Below, one piece after another: positions 6,683 through 11,749 of a stretch of 11,749 bases of DNA. The stretch spans positions 1-11,749 of the forward strand of contig CAYZRJ010000018.1 in NCBI GenBank assembly GCA_964480825.1, in the 5' to 3' direction. The DNA comes from CAYZRJ01 sp964480825 (GTDB lineage: Bacteria; Patescibacteriota; WWE3; UBA101185; UBA10185). Every line of letters starts with the position of its first letter. Position 1 is the stretch's first letter. The notes under the pieces were generated by a model that saw only the letters and a list, made by a program, of their open reading frames with translations, was not told where the DNA came from and ran no database searches. The position numbers and the translations under genes are program-made.

Positions 6683-7081
6683 ATGGAATTATCTCAATTT
6701 AAAAACTATAAGAAATTAGTAGGTGTTTTGGTCGCCATAGTTGTTTTGGGGTCAGCCGTGGCCTCGGCTCAAGGTCTTATAGACGTTAGCACCGCCACAG
6801 GTGCGGGTGCCGACTGGACATTGGGTACGTTTTTTACGTTTGTATTAAACCTGGTTTTGGCTGTGGGTTTTTCTTTGACCTTGATCATGTTGGCAATGGG
6901 ATTTATCCAGTACATTATGGCCCAAGGAGACAAACTCGGTGTTGAGAAAGCTCAAAAATGGGTTACTTACTCGGTACTCGGTGGTTTAGGGCTTTTTTTG
7001 GTGTTTGCAATTCGAAGTGCAATCCAAAAAGCAACGGGCGGAACCATGAATACAGGTCCCGGCACCATTATAGGCTTTTAA
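6683..7081 (+). CDS. VirB2/TrbC-like pilin subunit
   Basis: A 132-residue protein with a basic N-terminus (KNYKK), a hydrophobic signal at 12-26 and a likely signal peptidase I site after AVASA (Ala29). The mature part has a long hydrophobic segment at about 48-80, a polar loop GDKLGVEKAQKW at 82-93, and a second hydrophobic segment at about 94-112, ending in a glycine-rich tail. Two membrane helices with that polar loop are the VirB2/TrbC pattern; these subunits wait in the inner membrane and polymerise into a conjugative-type pilus. In-frame starts at 6620 (GTG) and 6665 (ATG) exist, but both lie upstream of or within the promoter, so ATG 6683 is preferred. It is divergent from the TraG/VirD4-like ATPase and is closed by a strong terminator, so it forms a single-gene transcript suited to high expression. 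Confidence 0.75.
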   Translation: MELSQFKNYKKLVGVLVAIVVLGSAVASAQGLIDVSTATGAGADWTLGTFFTFVLNLVLAVGFSLTLIMLAMGFIQYIMAQGDKLGVEKAQKWVTYSVLGGLGLFLVFAIRSAIQKATGGTMNTGPGTIIGF

Positions 7082-7101
7082 TAGCTACTCGTAAATTAAA
7101 C

Positions 7102-7133
7102 AAAAAGATGCCGCTCGAAAGCGGCATCTTTTT
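7102..7133. terminator. Perfect bidirectional intrinsic terminator
   Basis: A 14-bp perfect stem (AAAAAGATGCCGCT pairing with AGCGGCATCTTTTT) closes on a CGAA loop. The GC-rich core is flanked by A5 and T5, giving a U tract on both strands. It serves the pilin (plus) and the convergent glycosyltransferase (minus), whose TAA at 7134-7132 lies partly inside the stem. Confidence 0.9.
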
Positions 7134-8271
7134 ATACCGAGTTACTGAAGCTCTTGTTAGTAATAGAAAAAGCTACGACACCTAAAAGTATAAAAGCAAC
7201 CCACGAAAGTCCGAACACCTGAAAAACAAATAGTCCTATAAAGAAAAAATAAAACATCCAATTTTTATAAAAGTTGTTTTTGTTTAAAACAACTGCAATA
7301 AGCGGAAGAAGAACAATCGTATCATATATTAGCGCGTAAGGAGCCAAAATAAGCGAATACGCTAGAGCAGAGATATAAAGAAGATCGTAACTTTTATTTT
7401 TTTGAGAGAAGTATAGGAATGCACATACATAAGAAAATATTAGAAATGTAGCCAGATAAAGAACGGTTGTGTTTTGAAATATGCTCCGTAAAGACATTAT
7501 GCTGACCCCGTAAATTTGTGTGTCATCTAACATGGTACTCGGCAAAGTTTTTAATAAATGTATATACGCTATAAAAATATTATTCCCAAAAAATAGAAAA
7601 CTCGTAAACACCAGTACAAACGTTGACGTTAAAAACCCCATTAAGAATTTTAATCTATCTTTACTTAGTATCAATACGAATGGAACCAGCGCCGAATATT
7701 GGTATTTAATAAGAACAAGCCCAAGAAAAAGTCCTGCTAAAAATTCTTTTTTACTTTTTTGGAAGTAGTACACAAGTGTTACTGATAGTAATAGAATCAT
7801 TGAAATTTGGCCTAATCCTAAAACGATAAATACCGCCGGAAACGTAAGTAGTAAAATTCTTTGTAAGTCTGTAAATTTATAAAAAATATTCAGTATAAAA
7901 ATGCTATACATTAAAATTACAAGACTTAAAAGGTAGTGTACTAAAAAGGCAACTTCAAACGACAGTCTAGACAAAAAAACGTATGGCAAAACAGTAGCCG
8001 GAAGATACAAAAACGGTTTAGCCGAGTTTGTATAAGGTGCCTGGTAATCAAACAGCTTATATCTGTCGTACATCAAATCATCCGAGCGTTCGTTTACCGT
8101 TTTCCCCGCCGAATAATAAGCTAGAAAGTCCGAATTACCCAAAATGTCTTTTCCGAAAGACGTAAAAGTACTTAACGGAATAGCGACTAAATACAAAGAG
8201 TAAGTTCCAAAAAGCAACAGTCTGTTTGGAGTAACACCTTCTATAAATGATCGCAGTTTTGTTAGTATCAT
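7132..8271 (-). CDS. GT87-like (DUF2029) polyprenyl-phosphate-sugar glycosyltransferase
   Basis: A 379-residue integral membrane protein with about ten hydrophobic segments. The pattern fits the GT-C glycosyltransferases of family GT87: Asp48 in NSDFLAYYSAG after the first helix (the GT-C acidic loop), LMYDRYKLFDY at 66-76, FLYLPA at 87-92, GLGQISMILL at 152-161, a helix ending in Lys189, and APYALIYD at 310-317. These enzymes add mannose or another sugar from a polyprenyl-phosphate donor to lipid or cell-surface glycans on the outer membrane face. The acceptor here is unknown. Only one ATG is possible near the start because an in-frame TAG lies three codons upstream. No Shine-Dalgarno site is seen. 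It stands alone between a terminator and the small YtxH gene and looks like a single gene with its own weak promoter. Confidence 0.75.
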   Translation of the reverse strand: MILTKLRSFIEGVTPNRLLLFGTYSLYLVAIPLSTFTSFGKDILGNSDFLAYYSAGKTVNERSDDLMYDRYKLFDYQAPYTNSAKPFLYLPATVLPYVFLSRLSFEVAFLVHYLLSLVILMYSIFILNIFYKFTDLQRILLLTFPAVFIVLGLGQISMILLLSVTLVYYFQKSKKEFLAGLFLGLVLIKYQYSALVPFVLILSKDRLKFLMGFLTSTFVLVFTSFLFFGNNIFIAYIHLLKTLPSTMLDDTQIYGVSIMSLRSIFQNTTVLYLATFLIFSYVCAFLYFSQKNKSYDLLYISALAYSLILAPYALIYDTIVLLPLIAVVLNKNNFYKNWMFYFFFIGLFVFQVFGLSWVAFILLGVVAFSITNKSFSNSV

Positions 8272-8351
8272 TTTTGTGTGCTAGAACCGAATAGTTATAG
8301 TAGATGCTGGGATCGAGCTATTAATTTAAATTTTTTTAAAATACTTTTTAA

Positions 8352-8663
8352 CTACTTTTTGAGTCCGTCTATTTCATCTGCTATGTTCCCAAGCGTTTCG
8401 TTTATTTTTTGTTTAGCTCTTTCAATTAGCGGTCCTGTGTTTTCTTTTACCCCTGCAATAATCGGTTTAGCTCTTTTTATGGTTTCGTTAACGATAGGCT
8501 CGACTTTACCCATAAATTTATCAGCATCTTTTTTAAGTTTTTTCCTTGTGTCGTCACCTCTATCAGGAGCGTACAAAACGCCTGCAACGGCCCCGATAAT
8601 AGCGCCAAAAAGAACTCCGCTTAAAAACGAACCGTCTGATTTATGGTTGCAATGTTTACACAT
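8352..8663 (-). CDS. YtxH-domain small membrane protein
   Basis: A 103-residue protein. After a short cysteine-rich head (CKHCNH at 2-7) comes a glycine-zipper membrane segment (about 13-31, Gly20/24/28) followed by YAPDRGDDTRKKL at 31-43, the YtxH signature, and then a long charged amphipathic helix to the C-terminus. YtxH proteins are widespread, often stress-related, and have no settled biochemical role. An in-frame TAA two codons before the ATG fixes the start; no Shine-Dalgarno site is visible. It lies 38 bases after another small membrane-plus-helix protein, probably in the same transcript. The CxxCxH head is unusual for YtxH and could bind a metal. Confidence 0.75.
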   Translation of the reverse strand: MCKHCNHKSDGSFLSGVLFGAIIGAVAGVLYAPDRGDDTRKKLKKDADKFMGKVEPIVNETIKRAKPIIAGVKENTGPLIERAKQKINETLGNIADEIDGLKK

Positions 8664-8701
8664 ATTTTAGACGCTTAGACCGTCAGGTCGATCGCGTAGC
8701 G

Positions 8702-8965
8702 TTATTCCTCCTCATCTTTTTCAACTAAACTACTAATAGCTCTTACCGCTCTAACACCTTTTGTGACCCCCGCGATAATACCCGCGATTGTTGTAATCGG
8801 ATTAGCCACAATATCCGTAACCTGATGTACATTATCTAAGACCTCGTTGGCTTTTTTAACCGTTTCTCTGAAGTCGCGTAGAACAAGGATCACGTAAACA
8901 CCAACAGCGATTAAATTAATTGTAAGTATTGCAAGTATAACAATGAGTATAATTTGAATATCCAT
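8702..8965 (-). CDS. Small single-pass membrane protein with amphipathic helix
   Basis: An 87-residue protein: a hydrophobic helix at 4-28, then RDFRETVKKANEVLD at 30-44 and a long helical region containing a second, more weakly hydrophobic stretch (NPITTIAGIIAGVTKG at 55-70), ending acidic (EKDEEE). The layout resembles short DUF948-type proteins that often stand beside YtxH proteins, but I claim likeness only. The start is fixed by an in-frame TAA four codons upstream. It follows dnaK by 42 bases without a clear terminator, so read-through from the heat-shock operon is possible, which would suit a stress role for it and the YtxH protein. Confidence 0.65.
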   Translation of the reverse strand: MDIQIILIVILAILTINLIAVGVYVILVLRDFRETVKKANEVLDNVHQVTDIVANPITTIAGIIAGVTKGVRAVRAISSLVEKDEEE

Positions 8966-8986
8966 AGATAAGCGTTAGCTATAAAA

Positions 8987-8995
8987 ATTCTACCA
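8987..8995 (-). promoter_or_regulatory. Possible extended -10 for the 87-residue protein and YtxH pair
   Basis: Minus strand TG-G-TAGAAT (8995-8987) in the gap after dnaK would start transcription near 8980, leaving a leader of about 15 bases without a Shine-Dalgarno site. There is no -35 support, so this is weak. Confidence 0.3.
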
Positions 8996-9007
8996 TTTTA
9001 CTAATTT

Positions 9008-10876
9008 CTACTCAACGACTTCGCCTTCAACCGGTTCGACTGGCTCGACCGGTTCGGTCGGGTTGCTGTCGTTTGGTTGTTGGTATTGATCGCCCATCGC
9101 CTGGCCGATTTTCATCATCGAATCGGATAAGGATTGTGTCTTTTGTTTCAACTCTTCGACAGAAGCGGTTTGCAGAACTGCCCGTAAATCTTTAATTTTA
9201 GCCTCAACATCTGTTTTTATATCTGCCGGTACTTTATCTCCTGCATCTTTTAATGCTTTTTCGGCTGTATAACAAAGAGTGTCTGCAATGTTTCTAGCCT
9301 CGGCTTGTTCTTTTCGTTGTTTATCCTCACCCGAAAACTTTTCTGCTTCCTTAACAAACTTTTCTATTTCTTCTTTGCTAAGTCCGGTGCCTCCCTGAAT
9401 CGTAACTTTTTGTTCGCGCCCGCTGGTTTTGTCTTTAGCCGTAACATTTAATATTCCATTCGCGTCCATATCAAGTTTTACTTCAACCTGTGGAACTCCG
9501 CGTGGAGCCGGAGGTATGCCATCCAAGATAAATCTACCCAGTGATTTATTATCAGTCGCCATTTCGCGCTCACCTTGCAAGATGTTAATCTCGACACCCG
9601 TTTGGTTATCTGCGGCAGTCGAAAACACCTGTGAGGCCGAAGTGGGTATTGTTGTATTGCGTTTTATAAGCGGAGTTGTAATTCCACCCAATGTCTCGAT
9701 ACCCAAAGTTAACGGAGTTACATCCAACAGCAATATATCTTTGACGTCTCCGCCAAGCACACCTCCCTGAATAGCTGCACCAACAGCCACGACCTCATCG
9801 GGGTTAATCCCTTTGTGGGGTTCTTTCCCAAAATAGTTTTTAACTATTTCGTTAACCTTGGGCATTCTTGTCATACCACCTACCATAACGACTTCGTTGA
9901 TATCGTTTTTGCTTATACCCGCATCTTTTAACGCGTTTTCAATCGGTTTTATTGTTTTTTGTAGCAGATCGTCAACAATCTGTTCCAGTTTTGCACGCGT
10001 TAGTTTTTTATTTAAGTGTTTTGGTCCGGTTTGATCCGCGGTAATAAACGGAATACTGATTTCAGTTTCTGTTGTGGAGGACAGCTCGATCTTGGCTTTT
10101 TCAGCCGCATCTTTTAAACGTTGTAGTGCCTGTCTGTCGTTAGTTAAATCAACGCCCGTTTCTGTTTTAAATTCTGTAACGATCCATTTGATAATCCTTG
10201 TATCAAAATCGTCTCCACCCAGATGAGTATCGCCATTTGTAGCTTTTACCTCAAAAACTCCGTCACCGATTTCTAAAACCGATACGTCAAAAGTTCCACC
10301 GCCAAAATCGTAAACAATTATTTTTTGCGCGACCTTTTTGTCTAAGCCGTATGCTAATGCGGCTGCTGTTGGTTCGTTGATAATCCTTTTTACATCAAGA
10401 CCGGCAATTTGACCTGCTTCTTTAGTCGCGGTTCTTTGAGCATCGTTAAAATAAGCCGGAACAGTTATAACCACCTCGGTAATTGTTTGACCAAGATACT
10501 TTTCCGCGTCTGTCTTTAGCTTTGATAAAATCTTTGCCGAAATTTCTTGAGGAGTATAAACTTTTCCCTCGACGTCGATGCAAGCCAAACCGTTTTGACC
10601 GGCGACTATTGAGTAAGGATATTCTTTTTTGAGTTGTTGGACTTCAGGATCCGAAAACTTTCTTCCCATTAATCTTTTTACACTAAACACCGTATTTTTT
10701 GGGTTTACTATTTGCTGTCGCTTTGCGGCAATACCGACGATGTTTTGATCCGGTACTACTATTGACGGAGTTGTATTCCCACCCTCTACGTTCGGAATTA
10801 CTTTCGGCTGGCCGCTTTCCATAACAGACATGCAGCTATTTGTTGTTCCTAAATCTATTCCTAAAATTTTTGACAT
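9008..10876 (-). CDS. dnaK: Hsp70 chaperone DnaK
   Basis: A full-length 622-residue Hsp70. The nucleotide-binding domain (1-378) has the phosphate motifs IDLGTTNS (7-14) and VYDFGGGTFDVSVL (188-201), NEPTAAALAYGLDK (167-180) and the adenosine motif VVMVGGMTRMPKV (329-341). The hydrophobic linker DILLLD is at 380-385, then the substrate-binding beta domain (about 390-500) and helical lid. The segment around 75-100 keeps the insert found in E. coli-type DnaK and missing in most Firmicutes. It refolds proteins in the cytoplasm with GrpE as exchange factor and DnaJ as co-chaperone. The ATG shares one base with the grpE stop (TAATG) and has a strong ribosome site, AAAGGAAA, a few bases upstream. 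The tail is an acidic EPV repeat ending EGEVVE instead of the usual DAEFEEV-type end. No dnaJ follows. Confidence 0.98.
   Translation of the reverse strand: MSKILGIDLGTTNSCMSVMESGQPKVIPNVEGGNTTPSIVVPDQNIVGIAAKRQQIVNPKNTVFSVKRLMGRKFSDPEVQQLKKEYPYSIVAGQNGLACIDVEGKVYTPQEISAKILSKLKTDAEKYLGQTITEVVITVPAYFNDAQRTATKEAGQIAGLDVKRIINEPTAAALAYGLDKKVAQKIIVYDFGGGTFDVSVLEIGDGVFEVKATNGDTHLGGDDFDTRIIKWIVTEFKTETGVDLTNDRQALQRLKDAAEKAKIELSSTTETEISIPFITADQTGPKHLNKKLTRAKLEQIVDDLLQKTIKPIENALKDAGISKNDINEVVMVGGMTRMPKVNEIVKNYFGKEPHKGINPDEVVAVGAAIQGGVLGGDVKDILLLDVTPLTLGIETLGGITTPLIKRNTTIPTSASQVFSTAADNQTGVEINILQGEREMATDNKSLGRFILDGIPPAPRGVPQVEVKLDMDANGILNVTAKDKTSGREQKVTIQGGTGLSKEEIEKFVKEAEKFSGEDKQRKEQAEARNIADTLCYTAEKALKDAGDKVPADIKTDVEAKIKDLRAVLQTASVEELKQKTQSLSDSMMKIGQAMGDQYQQPNDSNPTEPVEPVEPVEGEVVE
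9033..9059 (-). repeat. Three 9-base tandem repeats encoding the EPV tail of DnaK
   Basis: Units ggttcgact, ggctcgacc and ggttcggtc are near copies in frame with dnaK and encode the Glu-Pro-Val/Thr repeats near residues 606-614. Slippage could change the tail length among strains. Confidence 0.6.
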
Positions 10877-11325
10877 TACGCTTTCCTTTCTTCTGACCCA
10901 ACTTTTACTCTTGCGGGTCGTAATAATTTATTCCTTAACATATACCCCTTATTTATAATTTCCATAATTTTGTTTTTTTCACCCGGAACGATTTCTATTG
11001 CTTCCATTGTTTCGGCATCAAAATCTTTTCCTACAACATCAATTTCTGTAATACCTTCTTCTGATAATATTTGTTTAAAATCTTTTGTTATTAACTTTAG
11101 ACCTTGGTCGTCAACATGTTTTTCCAGCATTTCCAGGTTGTCTAAAACAGGTAGGATTCTTTTAAAAAACATTCCGCTTACAAAACTCACCAATGATTCT
11201 TTCTCTTCCTCAGTTCTTTTTTGCAGGTTACGGTAGTCTGCAAGCGCCCTTTTCCAACTGTTGTCGAGTTCAACGACCGTGTTTTCCAGCTCTTCAATTT
11301 TTTTATCTTTTTCTTCTGTTTTCAT
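10876..11325 (-). CDS. grpE: GrpE nucleotide exchange factor
   Basis: A 149-residue GrpE, shorter than the 197 residues of E. coli because the disordered N-terminus is reduced. Residues 3-48 form the charged dimerising coiled coil (including YRNLQKRTEEEKE at 31-43). ILPVLDNLE at 57-65 belongs to the helical bundle, and the C-terminal beta domain carries the family signature GYMLRNKLLRPARV at 127-140. GrpE releases ADP from DnaK. The ATG lies seven bases after the hrcA stop, with GGTGA, which includes that stop, as the likely ribosome site, and its own stop overlaps the dnaK start by one base. This tight spacing shows a single hrcA-grpE-dnaK transcript. Confidence 0.96.
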   Translation of the reverse strand: MKTEEKDKKIEELENTVVELDNSWKRALADYRNLQKRTEEEKESLVSFVSGMFFKRILPVLDNLEMLEKHVDDQGLKLITKDFKQILSEEGITEIDVVGKDFDAETMEAIEIVPGEKNKIMEIINKGYMLRNKLLRPARVKVGSEERKA

Positions 11326-11332
11326 AAGAATG

Positions 11333-11749
11333 TCACCAAGCTTCAGTCAGTTCTTGGATCAAGTTTTTGCTGTATCTCACGGCCGGAATAACTGCCGCGT
11401 AGTTCATTCTTGATGGTCCAAGGACTGCAACATAGCCCGACTTATTTCGCGTTTGATACCTGCCAAAAACCACAGTGCATTTTTTTAGACTATCCATACC
11501 AATTTCTCCTTCAATTATACAGTTAACATCAGCGCCAAAACGCGTGCCCTGAAATACTTTTTCTAACATTGCGTAGTTGTCTAAAAGCATGAGCGCTGAT
11601 TTTGCCACATCAATTTCCCAAAACTCCTTGTTGTCCAAAACATTTACCGCTCCGGCGTGGACAACGTAACCATCGTCGGTTGTAGCAATTGAAAGCATTT
11701 TTGTTATTTCAGACAGAGCTACAACTGTATCACGCATCATTCGTTCGAA
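11333..11749 (-). CDS. hrcA: HrcA heat-shock repressor, C-terminal part (cut by window edge)
   Basis: The last 138 residues of HrcA; the frame is open to the end of the window, so the winged-helix DNA-binding region and about 200 residues are missing. The fragment shows the HrcA C-terminal pattern: IEGEIGMDSLKKCTVVFGRY (where relatives have IG.EN....l..cS.v...Y) and the strongly conserved VLGPSRMNYAAVIPAV near fragment residues 109-124. HrcA represses chaperone operons by binding the CIRCE inverted repeat and is kept active by GroEL. The CIRCE site would lie upstream of hrcA, outside this window; none is seen in the intervals here. Placement directly before grpE and dnaK agrees with autoregulated heat-shock control. 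Confidence 0.93.
   Translation of the reverse strand, partial: FERMMRDTVVALSEITKMLSIATTDDGYVVHAGAVNVLDNKEFWEIDVAKSALMLLDNYAMLEKVFQGTRFGADVNCIIEGEIGMDSLKKCTVVFGRYQTRNKSGYVAVLGPSRMNYAAVIPAVRYSKNLIQELTEAW

Noticed and set aside
8272..8351. Terminator or promoter in the AT-rich 80-base gap before the glycosyltransferase
   Set aside because: The possible stem TTAAAA/TTTTAA is all A-T without a following U tract, and the TATAAC near 8294-8299 has no -35 partner; both are too weak to list.
8278..8670. 130-residue plus-strand open frame
   Set aside because: It mirrors the YtxH gene, whose signature APDRGDDTR is clear on the minus strand; the plus frame has no family features.
8664..8701. GACC-GTCA-GGTC hairpin between the two small genes as a terminator
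   Set aside because: The stem is only four base pairs and there is no T tract on either strand.
9429..9770. 113-residue plus-strand open frame inside dnaK
   Set aside because: It is antisense to the highly conserved substrate-binding domain of dnaK and lacks its own promoter or ribosome site.
1..11749. TGA recoded as glycine, as in some Patescibacteria
   Set aside because: TGA ends several genes at natural family ends with overlapping starts (243, 1121, 6267, 11333), and no conserved glycine is encoded by TGA in dnaK, grpE or the ATPase.
1..11749. tRNA, rRNA, CRISPR array, insertion sequence or CIRCE element
   Set aside because: I saw no cloverleaf-like sequence, regular spaced repeats, transposase signatures or TTAGCACTC inverted repeat in the intergenic gaps.

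Overview
The window reads as chromosomal DNA from a small-genome, AT-rich bacterium, most likely a member of the Patescibacteria / Candidate Phyla Radiation (Microgenomates or Katanobacteria would fit, but nothing here fixes the phylum). The pointers are an envelope gene set typical of that group: a short VirB2/TrbC-like pilin, a membrane-anchored TraG/VirD4-like ATPase, an FtsA/PilM-like protein and a single-pass protein with a baseplate-J-like domain. TGA is used as a stop (for example at 243-245, 1121-1123, 6267-6269 and 11333-11335), so the TGA-recoded Gracilibacteria/Absconditabacteria code does not apply. Nearly every base lies in or next to a gene, and most genes are on the minus strand.

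Layout. 1-428 (minus): a 61-residue two-pass membrane protein coupled to a HAD-family hydrolase cut by the window edge. 488-697 (plus): a small cysteine-rich zinc-ribbon-like protein, divergent from the former. 702-3840 (minus): an FtsA/PilM-like protein, the baseplate-J-like membrane protein and the Holliday-junction resolvase-like nuclease RuvX, tightly packed. 3860-6554 (minus): a Pro/Gln-rich small protein overlapping the 806-residue ATPase. 6683-7081 (plus): the pilin, divergent from the ATPase pair. A perfect 14-bp terminator at 7102-7133 separates the pilin from a convergent GT87-like membrane glycosyltransferase (7132-8271, minus). 8352-8965 (minus): a YtxH-domain protein and another small single-pass protein. 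9008-11749 (minus): the heat-shock operon hrcA (partial)-grpE-dnaK.

How it may fit together. Pilin, ATPase, actin-fold protein and baseplate-J-like protein make a compact envelope-machine locus. The ATPase and pilin recall a reduced type IV secretion or conjugation apparatus. The actin-fold protein followed by a single-pass protein with a large outer domain recalls the PilM-PilN step of type IV pili. Joint function is inference; the linkage and domain features are visible.

The most striking regulatory pattern is that five gene starts (428-, 488+, 3840-, 6554-, 6683+) each have a -10-like hexamer ending only 7-10 bases before the start codon and no room for a Shine-Dalgarno site. Inside operons, clear purine-rich ribosome sites occur (dnaK, the baseplate-J gene). 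This predicts leaderless or near-leaderless mRNAs for promoter-proximal genes.
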